Assembly (NCBI GenBank): GCA_022826515.1
Contig: JAJDUT010000095.1
Location: forward strand, 1-25,098
Source of the DNA: Candidatus Latescibacterota bacterium
GTDB lineage: Bacteria > Latescibacterota > UBA2968 > UBA8231
Direction of reading: 5' to 3'
Length of the DNA stretch: 25,098 nt
Shown here piece by piece: positions 15,792 through 23,458 of this stretch. Under the pieces are notes generated by a model, which was not told the DNA's origin, searched no databases, and saw only the letters and a list, made by a program, of their open reading frames with translations. How positions within the stretch are numbered: the first letter of the stretch is position 1; the number at the start of each line of letters is the position of its first letter. Both the position numbers and the translations under genes were made by a program.

Positions 15792-15914
15792 TTCCATTCC
15801 AATACACACGCTTCCCGATGCACGGCAGAGAGTGTCCCGTGGGCGTTCGGCGTCTGCGGGGCTTCTGTGTGTAGATGAAGGAGGCGGAGGCCCAACTAAC
15901 ATTTAGGAGCGATC
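15792..15914 (+). promoter_or_regulatory. Leader region upstream of rpsB, possible autoregulatory RNA
   Basis: This 123-base gap is the longest within the ribosomal run. It can form competing short stems (CACGG 15821-15825 with CCGTG 15837-15841, or GCAGA 15825-15829 with TCTGC 15853-15857) and contains two Shine-Dalgarno-like sequences, one at about 15879-15890 and the proper AGGAG at 15905-15909. There is no T-run, so it is not a classical terminator, and no clear promoter. Leaders where S2 represses its own mRNA exist in other bacteria; the similarity here is positional only. Confidence 0.3.
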
Positions 15915-16694
15915 ATGGCTGACTTCACTATCCGCGACTTGCTGGAAGCGGGGACCCACTTTGGGCACCAGACCCGGCGTTGGAACCCCAAAATGCGGCC
16001 CTACATCTTCACCGAGCGCAACGGCATCCACATCATTGACCTGCAAAAGACGGTCGGCAAGGTCGAGGCCGCTTGCGAGGCCGTGCGTCAGACGGTGCGC
16101 GCTGGGCGCGCCGTGCTCTTTGTCGGCACGAAGAAGCAGGCCGCCGAACTCGTGCGGCAAGAAGCTGAGCGCTGTGGCATGTTTCACGTCACCGAGCGCT
16201 GGCTCGGCGGAATGGTGACTAACTGGCAGACTATCCGCCAAAGCATCCGGCACCTAGAGCATCTCGACCGCATCTCGGCTGACGGCACCTACGAGAACCT
16301 CAAGAAAAAAGAAGTTCTGCTGCTCGAAAAAGCGCGTGCCCGGCTCCAGCGGACCTTGGCCGGCATCCGCAGCATGGGTAGCTTGCCCGGCTTGGTCTTT
16401 ATCATAGACATCAAGAAGGAGCACATCGCCGTGCGTGAGGCGGCCAAGTTGGGTATCCCTTCCGTGGCCATCGTCGATACCAATTGCGATCCCGACTTGG
16501 TGACCTATCCGATTCCGGGCAACGACGACGCCATCCGCTCGATCGCTCTCATCACGCGCCTGATCGCCGACGCGGTGATTGAGGGTAGGGCCGAAGCCGA
16601 GGCCGAGAAAGCGGCGCGCGACGACAAGCAAGAGGCCGAAGAGGCCGAACAAACCGAAGAGGCCACGGCGGATGTAGCCGAGGCCACCGCATAG
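15915..16694 (+). CDS. rpsB: Small-subunit ribosomal protein S2
   Basis: A late-binding 30S protein. The 259-residue product has the classical start ([22 protein letters not shown]), [12 protein letters not shown], the [16 protein letters not shown] motif, [34 protein letters not shown] and [12 protein letters not shown]. The last 40 residues are an acidic Ala/Glu-rich disordered extension, seen variably in the family. AGGAG (15905-15909) is five bases before the ATG. Next to tsf as in most bacteria. Confidence 0.97.
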   Translation: MADFTIRDLLEAGTHFGHQTRRWNPKMRPYIFTERNGIHIIDLQKTVGKVEAACEAVRQTVRAGRAVLFVGTKKQAAELVRQEAERCGMFHVTERWLGGMVTNWQTIRQSIRHLEHLDRISADGTYENLKKKEVLLLEKARARLQRTLAGIRSMGSLPGLVFIIDIKKEHIAVREAAKLGIPSVAIVDTNCDPDLVTYPIPGNDDAIRSIALITRLIADAVIEGRAEAEAEKAARDDKQEAEEAEQTEEATADVAEATA

Positions 16695-16725
16695 CTAGAT
16701 CAACTACTTTTGAAAGCAAACGACG

Positions 16726-17328
16726 ATGACTCAGATTACCGCACAAAGCGTACGAATGCTCCGGGAGAAAACGGGCTTGGGCATGATGGATTGCAAGAAA
16801 GCCCTGCAAGAAACCGGCGGCGACAGCGAAAAGGCCATTGAGTACTTGCGCAAGCAGGGCCTGTCCGCGGTGGAGAAGCGAGCTGGCCGCGACGCCAGCG
16901 AGGGGTTGATCCAAGCGTATATTCACCAGGGCAGCCGCCTCGGCGTGCTGCTAGAGGTAAACTGCGAAACCGACTTCGTCGCCCGCACCGACGACTTCCA
17001 AGAGTTCGCCAAGGATGTGGCCATGCACATTGCCGCCTCCCAGCCTTTAGCGGTTGATCGGGAGGGCGTTCCTGCCGACGCGGCGGAAAAGGAGCGAGCC
17101 ATCTTCCTCGAACAGGCCAAAAACGAGGGCAAGCCCAAACACATTGCCGAGAAAATCGTCGAGGGCCGGATGGAGAAGTTCTATCAGGAAAACTGCCTAA
17201 TGGAACAGGTCTTCGTCAAAAATCCAGACCAGACCATTGGCGAATTAGTCACTGAGATAACCGCCAAAATTGGCGAGAAAATTACCGTGCGTCGCTTTGA
17301 GCGCTTCGTCTTGGGAGAAGACGTCTGA
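16726..17328 (+). CDS. tsf: Elongation factor Ts
   Basis: Exchanges GDP for GTP on EF-Tu. The 200-residue product is the short form (EF-Ts of E. coli has about 280 residues), with the N-terminal UBA-like domain (VRMLREKTGLGMMDCKKAL), the TDFVAR contact motif, which inserts near the EF-Tu magnesium site (NCETDFVART), and a reduced core dimerisation region, then IAEKIVEGRMEKFYQENCLMEQVFVK at the end. It follows rpsB by 31 bases. In most genomes pyrH follows; here frr follows directly. Confidence 0.96.
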   Translation: MTQITAQSVRMLREKTGLGMMDCKKALQETGGDSEKAIEYLRKQGLSAVEKRAGRDASEGLIQAYIHQGSRLGVLLEVNCETDFVARTDDFQEFAKDVAMHIAASQPLAVDREGVPADAAEKERAIFLEQAKNEGKPKHIAEKIVEGRMEKFYQENCLMEQVFVKNPDQTIGELVTEITAKIGEKITVRRFERFVLGEDV

Positions 17329-17342
17329 GCATTGAGGCCGCC

Positions 17343-17903
17343 ATGTTGGAAGAGATAATTGAAACAGTAAAAGAGGCTATGGATAAGGCCATCGAGTCCC
17401 TGCGCCGCGACTTAGCCTCTATCCGCACGGGGCGGGCCTCGGTTGCCATGCTCGACAACGTGCGGGTGGATTACTACGGTCAACAAACACCGCTCAATCA
17501 AGTGGCGACGATCAGCGTTCCCGAGCCGCGCTTGTTGGCGATCAAGCCTTGGGAGGCGTCCCTGATTCCCGTGATTGAAAAGGCCATTCTCGCCGATAAG
17601 AGCTTGGGCCTTAACCCGGCCAACGACGGTACCATCATCCGGCTGCCCATTCCCGAACTGACCGAGGAGCGGCGGGTAGAAATCACCAAAGTCGCCCGGC
17701 ATCGCGCCGAGGAGGGGAGAGTTGCCGTGCGCCATGCGCGGCGCGACGGGATTGATCTGCTCCAGGAAGCGCAAAAGGACGGGGATATCTCCGAAGACGA
17801 GTCGCGCAGCGCGCAGAAAAAGGTGCAGGAGCTGACCGCTGAATACGTAGCCTCTATTGACCAGATCATCGAGAACAAGGAAAAGGAGATCATGGAGGTC
17901 TGA
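17343..17903 (+). CDS. frr: Ribosome recycling factor
   Basis: Splits post-termination ribosomes together with EF-G. The 186-residue product has the normal length and motifs: the start MDKAIESLRRDLASIRTGRAS, then VDYYGQQTPLNQVATISVPEPR, LGLNPANDGTIIRLPIPELTEERR and the long C-terminal helix ending in IDQIIENKEKEIMEV. It begins 14 bases after the tsf stop. pyrH, which normally lies between tsf and frr, is missing here. Confidence 0.97.
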   Translation: MLEEIIETVKEAMDKAIESLRRDLASIRTGRASVAMLDNVRVDYYGQQTPLNQVATISVPEPRLLAIKPWEASLIPVIEKAILADKSLGLNPANDGTIIRLPIPELTEERRVEITKVARHRAEEGRVAVRHARRDGIDLLQEAQKDGDISEDESRSAQKKVQELTAEYVASIDQIIENKEKEIMEV

Positions 17904-17923
17904 ACGGCCTCTGCTCTCCGGTT

Positions 17924-18808
17924 GTGCAGAAGCATAGCCCTGTTTTGTCGCTCTACTACATCCTGTGGTCCATGCGCCCCCGGCAGTGGATCAAGAATAT
18001 CTTCGTCTTTCCCGCCCTCGTATTCTCCGAACATCTATTTGACGTTTCCTACTTGGTCCGCAGCTTAGGAGCGGCCCTCTGCTTCGTCCTGCTGAGCGGC
18101 GGCGTCTATTTGTTTAACGACATCTTTGACCGCCAGTACGACCGCCTGCATCCCCAAAAGTGCCATCGGCCGATTGCCGCCGGCCATCTGTCGGTGGCGT
18201 TGGCTTGGGGGGCGGCTTTGGTCGCGTTGGCCCTTGCGTTGGCTTGCGCGTTTTGGCTGCACCCTCATTTGGGATGGGTGGCCGTGCTCTACGCGGCGCT
18301 CAACGCGGCGTACTCGCTCCGGCTCAAGCATGTGGTGTTGGTGGATGTGCTGATCGTGGCCGCGTGTTACCTGCTGCGCGCCGTCGGCGGCGGCGTGGTC
18401 ATTGAGGTGTCCATTTCCACGTGGTTTATCGTCTGTATCTTCGCGCTGGTGCTCTTCATGGCTGCGGTCAAGCGCCGGCAGGAGATCGTGCAACTCGCGG
18501 ATGCGGCCGCGGATCACCGCGCTATCCTCGAAGAGTACAGCGTGCCTTTTCTCGACCAGATGATCGCCGTTCTCACAGCCGTGACTTTGGTCTGCTACGC
18601 GCTGTACGCGATGGGGGTGGGCGATGCACGGGGCGCACAAATGCAGTGGACGATTCCTTTTGTGCTCTACGGCGTGTTGCGCTATCTCTATCTAGTGTAC
18701 CACCGGGGGCAGGGGGCCGATCCGACGGCAGTCGTCTGGAGTGATCGACCTTTGCAGGTCAACACCCTGCTCTGGCTGGTGGCTAGCCTATTCGGGCTGT
18801 ACGCCTAA
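17924..18808 (+). CDS. UbiA-family prenyltransferase, decaprenyl-phosphate phosphoribosyltransferase-like
   Basis: An integral-membrane enzyme of 294 residues with about eight to nine hydrophobic helices. The best match is the branch that joins phosphoribosyl pyrophosphate to decaprenyl phosphate, which in mycobacteria feeds arabinan synthesis: MRPRQWIKNIFVFPALVFS at the start (17-35), the metal-binding NDIFDRQYDRLHP (65-77, Asp66, Asp69 and Asp73) followed by KCHRPIAAG, then SLRLKHVVLVDVLIVAACYLLRAVGGG and KRRQEI. Other UbiA members (ubiquinone, heme O) differ in these segments. It starts at a GTG with no clear ribosome binding site, 20 bases after frr; ATG at 17972 is too close to the conserved motif to be preferred. 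Product use in this organism is unknown; DprE1/E2 partners are not in the window. Confidence 0.85.
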   Translation: MQKHSPVLSLYYILWSMRPRQWIKNIFVFPALVFSEHLFDVSYLVRSLGAALCFVLLSGGVYLFNDIFDRQYDRLHPQKCHRPIAAGHLSVALAWGAALVALALALACAFWLHPHLGWVAVLYAALNAAYSLRLKHVVLVDVLIVAACYLLRAVGGGVVIEVSISTWFIVCIFALVLFMAAVKRRQEIVQLADAAADHRAILEEYSVPFLDQMIAVLTAVTLVCYALYAMGVGDARGAQMQWTIPFVLYGVLRYLYLVYHRGQGADPTAVVWSDRPLQVNTLLWLVASLFGLYA

Positions 18809-18844
18809 CCGAGGCATTGGCACTTTCTTAAAGGAGACGCGAGC

Positions 18845-19561
18845 ATGGCAGCGAATTTGAAGCAGAAGATCAAGCGGGGCGAACAGGTGGTGGGGTTTGG
18901 CATCCGCGGCGACATTGAGCGCGACGCCTTCAAGCGCATCGCCGAATTGGGTGCGTGCGATTTTGTCTTTACCGACAGCCAGCACTCGCCCTACAGCGAA
19001 GACCGCTTGGTCGCGTTGGCGGGCATGGTCGGGGAGTTCGACTTGCCGCTGCACTTTCGCATCAAGCACACCCGCAACACCTACCTGATCGGCAACTGCT
19101 TGGACTTGGGGCCTTCGGGGATTGAAGTGCCCCAAGTGGAGACCGTGGCAACCGCTGAAGAGGCCGTGGCCAATTTCTATTACTTGCCGCAAGGGGTGCG
19201 CAGCCACGGCGGCGGTGCCCGCGTCGGCGACGAGAGCAACGGTCCCCAGGCGTATGCGGATTGGTGGAACCAGTACGGGGTGTTGTGGCTGCAGGTTGAA
19301 TCGGTGGCGGCCGCGACGAGTGCATTCAACTTGGCGCGGCCTGGGGTCGATTGCCTCTCCTTTGGCCCCACTGACTTGCAAATGGATATAAACCACCGGG
19401 GACATCCCCATCTCAAAAGCGTTGACGATTGCGTGCGCCACGTGGTCGAGGCCTTGCAGGGCACGGATACCGCGGTCTGTTTCCGCAATGGCACGGCCGA
19501 GAGCCGGTCGCGCTACGCCGATATGGGGGTGCGCGTTTTTCTAGAAGCGCCGCCGGTCTGA
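18845..19561 (+). CDS. HpcH/HpaI-family aldolase
   Basis: Class II, metal-dependent pyruvate-type aldolase that cleaves 2-keto-3-deoxy (or 4-hydroxy-2-oxo) acids into pyruvate and an aldehyde. The 238-residue product is a TIM barrel with the active-site residues kept: His47 in DSQHSPY, Arg72 in HFRIKHTR, Glu152 in LQVES and Asp177 in FGPTDLQMD; the last two bind the metal. It has AAGGAG well placed before the ATG. First gene of the catabolic locus; convergent with the AKR gene, with only 7 bases between them. The substrate is unknown; the neighbours suggest a sugar-acid product. Confidence 0.88.
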   Translation: MAANLKQKIKRGEQVVGFGIRGDIERDAFKRIAELGACDFVFTDSQHSPYSEDRLVALAGMVGEFDLPLHFRIKHTRNTYLIGNCLDLGPSGIEVPQVETVATAEEAVANFYYLPQGVRSHGGGARVGDESNGPQAYADWWNQYGVLWLQVESVAAATSAFNLARPGVDCLSFGPTDLQMDINHRGHPHLKSVDDCVRHVVEALQGTDTAVCFRNGTAESRSRYADMGVRVFLEAPPV

Positions 19562-19568
19562 GAGATAT

Positions 19569-20552
19569 CTATCGGGCCTGTCCCAGCCCAGCGTACGCTC
19601 GGCCTAGCGGCAGGACGAAGGGTTCTTCGCAAGGTCGGAAGGGCACCATGGCGGCGATTTCGTCGAGTCGGGCGAGTACTTCGCTGCTCAAGGGGCCGTT
19701 GGCGACCGCAGCGGCGTTCTTTTCAACTTCCGCTTGTGAGCGAGCTCCCATCAGGGCGCAGGAGATGCGCGGGTCGGAGAGCACGAAGCGCAGGCTTAGC
19801 TCGGGCAGGGAGATGCCGACTTCGCGGGCAAAGTCGTAGAGGGCGCAAAACTGCTGCTGGCGCGGCTGGCCCAGCCACAGCACTCCCCGCCGTATTTCTT
19901 CCTCGTGGGCCGGGGACAGCGCGCCCATTTGCAGCGGCGAGCCGATGACGATGCCCATGTTGTGTTCGTGCGCCGCTGGCAAGGCGCAGTGCGCGGCTTC
20001 GCGCCAAAGCAGGCTGTAGTTGAGCGCGGTGAGCAGGATGTCGAAGCGGCCCGTGCGGATGATAGGTTCGATGTGGTAGGCCGTGGTCGATCCTAGGCCG
20101 GTGTAATCGACAAGACCTTCCTGCTTGAGTTCGTCTAGAACCTCTAACACCGGGCCGTTGTATTCCTCGTCAGTCCACCAATCGTACATTCTTGGCCGGT
20201 CTGGCTCGTGTACCATCAGGATATCGACGCGGTCGCGCTTGAGGCGCGCTAGACTTTCCTCCACCGAGCGCCGCAAGCAGGCGGGGTCCTGCGGCAGGAA
20301 GGGGGTAAGGCGTCCCCCGATCTTGGTCGAAAGGTAAAAGGGCGTTCCCACGCCTTCCAATGCCTTGCCCAAGACTTCTTCGCTGTCGAAATAGGTCGGC
20401 GCGGTGTCGATGTAATTGACCCCTAATTCGAGCGCTCGCAGCACGGCTTGCTTGCTCTGCGCGAAGGCCGCGCCATGAGACGAGACAAAAAGCCCGCCGA
20501 GCGACAGCTCGCTCACGGCTAGGCCCGTGCGGCCGAGGATTCGCTTTTTCAT
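19569..20552 (-). CDS. Aldo/keto reductase
   Basis: NAD(P)H-dependent oxidoreductase of sugars or aldehydes in the cytoplasm. The 327-residue product has the TIM-barrel start MKKRILGRTGLAVSELSLGG and the complete catalytic tetrad: Asp49 (NYIDTAPTY), Tyr54, Lys77 (LSTKIGG) and His115 (MVHEPDR). The NAD(P)-binding end (CALMGARSQAEVEKN) is present. It looks most like the galactose/threo-aldose dehydrogenase group, which oxidises sugars to lactones. The frame continues back to 20684 inside the SDR gene; the ATG at 20552 starts exactly at the family motif. Follows the SDR gene by 22 bases, so the two form an operon. Confidence 0.9.
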   Translation of the reverse strand: MKKRILGRTGLAVSELSLGGLFVSSHGAAFAQSKQAVLRALELGVNYIDTAPTYFDSEEVLGKALEGVGTPFYLSTKIGGRLTPFLPQDPACLRRSVEESLARLKRDRVDILMVHEPDRPRMYDWWTDEEYNGPVLEVLDELKQEGLVDYTGLGSTTAYHIEPIIRTGRFDILLTALNYSLLWREAAHCALPAAHEHNMGIVIGSPLQMGALSPAHEEEIRRGVLWLGQPRQQQFCALYDFAREVGISLPELSLRFVLSDPRISCALMGARSQAEVEKNAAAVANGPLSSEVLARLDEIAAMVPFRPCEEPFVLPLGRAYAGLGQAR

Positions 20553-20574
20553 AATCAATTCCCAGTGGCGTGCA

Positions 20575-21360
20575 TCACCACGCCGTCCAGCCGCCGTCCA
20601 CCGGTACGATGGTTCCGTTGACGTAGCCACTGGCCTTTGAGCACAAAAAGAGCAGGGTGGTGGCCAGCTCTGCGGGCTGACCAAAGCGGCCCTGCGGCGT
20701 AAAGGTACGCAGCCGGGTGCTCATCTTCTCGTTGTCGAGGGCGGTCTCGGTCATTTCGGTGGGGAAATAGCTGGGGGCGATGGCGTTTGCAGTAATGCCG
20801 TGTCTGCTCCATTCCACGGCTTGCGAGCGCGTCAGTCCTACGAGTCCGTGCTTGCTGATCGTGTAGGCGCTCAGGCCGTTGATTACTGAGGCCCCCAAGC
20901 CGTAGATCGAGGCGATATTGACGATGCGGCCGGCATCAGATTCGCGGAGCAAGGGAAAACAGGCTTTGGCGAGCAGCCACTGGGCTTTGAGGTTGAGATC
21001 GACGACCGCGGCAAAGTCTTGCTCGGCCATGTCTTCGAGGCGGACGCGGGTGGCGGTGCCGGCATTGGCGACCAAGATATCGCACCCGCCGAGTTGCTCG
21101 CGCGCTTGCTCGGGCAGGGCGGCGATGGCGGCGTTGTCACTGAGATCAGCCGCGTGGGCGTGGATGGTGCCAGCGCGGTCTTGTAATTCGTGGGCGAGTG
21201 CTTCGAGGCGCTCTTGGCGGCGGGCGACGGCGAGGACGTCGGCACCGGCCGAGACGAGGACGCGGGCTAGTTCGGCTCCCAAGCCGCTGGAGGCACCCGT
21301 GACGATGGCTTTGCGGCCTTGGCAGCCGAAGAGGTCGTGTAGGTAGTCTTTGCTGTTCAT
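20575..21360 (-). CDS. Short-chain dehydrogenase/reductase (classical SDR)
   Basis: NAD(P)-dependent oxidoreductase, probably of a sugar or sugar acid. The 261-residue product has TGASSGLG (21-28) for cofactor binding, NAG (99-101), Asn123, and the catalytic Ser151, Tyr166 and Lys170 (YTISK). ADL near residue 71-73 binds the adenine ring. The C-terminal PVDGGWTAW is typical of gluconate 5-dehydrogenase and 3-ketoacyl reductase types, between which sequence alone cannot choose. It opens the minus-strand SDR-AKR pair, divergent from the 651-residue gene. Confidence 0.92.
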   Translation of the reverse strand: MNSKDYLHDLFGCQGRKAIVTGASSGLGAELARVLVSAGADVLAVARRQERLEALAHELQDRAGTIHAHAADLSDNAAIAALPEQAREQLGGCDILVANAGTATRVRLEDMAEQDFAAVVDLNLKAQWLLAKACFPLLRESDAGRIVNIASIYGLGASVINGLSAYTISKHGLVGLTRSQAVEWSRHGITANAIAPSYFPTEMTETALDNEKMSTRLRTFTPQGRFGQPAELATTLLFLCSKASGYVNGTIVPVDGGWTAW

Positions 21361-21388
21361 GGAGTTTTAAAGTAACGGATGCATCTGG

Positions 21389-21422
21389 AGCGGCCAAGCG
21401 GACCGGCTGAAAGTGGGCCGCT
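21389..21422. repeat. Inverted repeat AGCGGCC...GGCCGCT between divergent catabolic genes
   Basis: Perfect 7-base arms (21389-21395 and 21416-21422) separated by 20 bases, in the 129-base gap between the SDR gene and the 651-residue gene. No convincing sigma-70 promoter is visible in the gap. A two-site operator for a regulator of both directions is possible, as is a transcript hairpin. Confidence 0.4.
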
Positions 21423-21489
21423 TGCCTGCGCAGGTGCTGCCGCCTAGAATTACGTCCGACCTTTTCTCGCACACAGGAGGCAGTAGGCG

Positions 21490-23445
21490 ATGGTGGCAAA
21501 TAGTATGACCAAGATCGAGGCGACCGAGGTTGCGGCCCCGCCAGCGTGGGCCTTGATGGAGCGGAGCTTGATCGCGCTAATGGAGGAGTCGGGCCGCCTG
21601 TTCGCCCGGCAGTACTTTGAACGCGGCGGCGGCACCTTGCTGGCCGAGGATGTGGATGATCTCTACGAACAGGTGTACAACTTCGGCCTGTTCTACGCGA
21701 TGGGTGCAGCCGACGATTTGCTCGACCTCCACTTCCGCAACTGGAACGCCGTTACCCGCATCAGCGACGACCGCATCAATCACCGCACGCGCTACAACGA
21801 CCACAAGAAGGTCTTCCGGCCGTCCATCCACAACGAGTTTTGGAACCTCGAACAAGCCATGGAGTGGCACCACTTGGGCGAGGGCAATATGGCCTTTTAC
21901 GACTTTGGAGTGGCCGACCCCACGGTATCGGAAAACATGCGGCGGGCGCGGAGCTTTGCGGCCATGTTTATCGGCGAGGATCCCCAAGCCCCCAACTGGG
22001 ACCCCGAATACCGTATCCTGCGCTCGCCCTTCCATTCGAGTCAGGGCCCCAAGCTCCACGCGGACGCGGAATACGCCAACACTATGCTGCTGGCCGGGCG
22101 CGGCTTGGGCGGGCAGGCCAACTACTACGGAGTGCGCGCGAGCCTGTATCCCATCGTCAAAAACTTGGAGACTCGGTGGTTTGAAAATCCAGCGCGGCGC
22201 AAGCAGATCGTCGATCTGTTCGACCGGCTCGTCTTACAGTGCGACACGCCCAATAGCTTGGCGGCTACTGCGCTGGTGACCAATGCCTATCTGTACACGG
22301 GCGACGACAAGTACAAACAGTGGGTTCTCGACTACACTGAGGCGTGGATGGAGCGCACGGAGAAAAACGGCGGTATTTGTCCAGACAACGTCGATGCTAA
22401 AGGCGTCATCGGCGGGGGACGCGAAGGTGTGTGGTGGGGCGGCCAGTATGGCTGGAACCACTACCAGGGCTACAACATCATGTTCCACGGCATCAATATC
22501 GCAGTCGAATGCGCCCAACTGCTCACCGGCGACAGCGGATATCTCGACTTTTTGCGCTCGCAAATCAAGCTGCAAGTTGATAATGGCAGGAAACGGGAGG
22601 ACGGGCAGTTTCTCGTGCCGGTGCGCTACGGGCCGGACGGCTGGGAATGGAATCCTGCGCCGGGGCTGCACGTAAGCGACGGCATTGAGATGCGGGGCTA
22701 CTGGCTGGAACCCACGCCGCTGCGAGGCCAGGACATCATGCATCTGTACCACGCCTCCATGGCCCGTGAGGACTACGAGCTGATTACCTTAGTGCGCGAC
22801 GGTGATGTGGAGCGCGACTGGAACGATGTGGGGACAGCCCTAGGAGAGAAGAACTGGGGCAATACCGAATTCGCCCGCTTCCAGTACTACGACGGCAAGA
22901 ACCCGGACTGGCCCGGGAAGATCCTGCAGGCGGAGTACCAGAACGCCCTGAACGACTTCGAGTCGATACGGAACGAAACCCGGGATGCAGGGGCCCTGGT
23001 CGCCGACAACGTCTCTTCCCCCACCACGGTCTACACCAAGGGGTTGACGCAGGTGACCATGGGGGCGCCGCAGTCGATCTACACCGGAGGGCTGTTGCGC
23101 GCAACCGTCCGCTACTTCGATTCCGACCGCACCCGGCCCGGCCTGCCCCCGGACGTCGCCGCCCTCGTCGACAGGCTGGGAGCCGACAGCGCCGGCCTGC
23201 AGCTCGTCAACCTGAACCCCGGCGAGGCGCGCAACCTGATCGTGCAGGCCGGGGCCTTCGCCGAGCACGAGTTCGTCGAACTGACCTGCGGCGGCCGGAC
23301 CGTCCCCGTGGGGTCGAAGTACTTCGCGGTGCAGCTCCTTCCCGGGGCATCCGTCCGGCTCGACGCCGGCATGCGCCGCTTCGCCCACCGGCCGACCTAC
23401 GCCTTTCCCTGGCACGGGGACTCGATCCCTGTGCCGTACCAGTAG
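21490..23445 (+). CDS. Large cytoplasmic protein of unknown function, possibly an alpha/alpha-toroid enzyme
   Basis: I do not recognise this 651-residue protein. It has no signal peptide or membrane segment. Residues 60-460 are rich in helices with many Trp, Tyr, His and Asp (for example MEWHHLGEGNM, GGQYGWNHYQGYNIMFHG), as in six-hairpin glycosidases, epimerases and polysaccharide lyases; residues about 500-651 look like beta strands, as in their C-terminal domains. This is inference from texture. AGGAGG (21475-21480) is 9 bases before the ATG; an ATG at 21508 is an alternative. It sits among sugar-acid enzymes, so a role in releasing or converting the substrate is plausible. Codon use changes from TTG-rich to strongly C/G-ending at about codon 445-470, without breaking the frame. 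Confidence 0.8.
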   Translation: MVANSMTKIEATEVAAPPAWALMERSLIALMEESGRLFARQYFERGGGTLLAEDVDDLYEQVYNFGLFYAMGAADDLLDLHFRNWNAVTRISDDRINHRTRYNDHKKVFRPSIHNEFWNLEQAMEWHHLGEGNMAFYDFGVADPTVSENMRRARSFAAMFIGEDPQAPNWDPEYRILRSPFHSSQGPKLHADAEYANTMLLAGRGLGGQANYYGVRASLYPIVKNLETRWFENPARRKQIVDLFDRLVLQCDTPNSLAATALVTNAYLYTGDDKYKQWVLDYTEAWMERTEKNGGICPDNVDAKGVIGGGREGVWWGGQYGWNHYQGYNIMFHGINIAVECAQLLTGDSGYLDFLRSQIKLQVDNGRKREDGQFLVPVRYGPDGWEWNPAPGLHVSDGIEMRGYWLEPTPLRGQDIMHLYHASMAREDYELITLVRDGDVERDWNDVGTALGEKNWGNTEFARFQYYDGKNPDWPGKILQAEYQNALNDFESIRNETRDAGALVADNVSSPTTVYTKGLTQVTMGAPQSIYTGGLLRATVRYFDSDRTRPGLPPDVAALVDRLGADSAGLQLVNLNPGEARNLIVQAGAFAEHEFVELTCGGRTVPVGSKYFAVQLLPGASVRLDAGMRRFAHRPTYAFPWHGDSIPVPYQ

Positions 23446-23458
23446 CCAAAGGAATACG

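Noticed and set aside
15821..15841. Intrinsic terminator after rpsI
   Set aside because: The stem is only 5 base pairs with an 11-base loop and no T-run follows.
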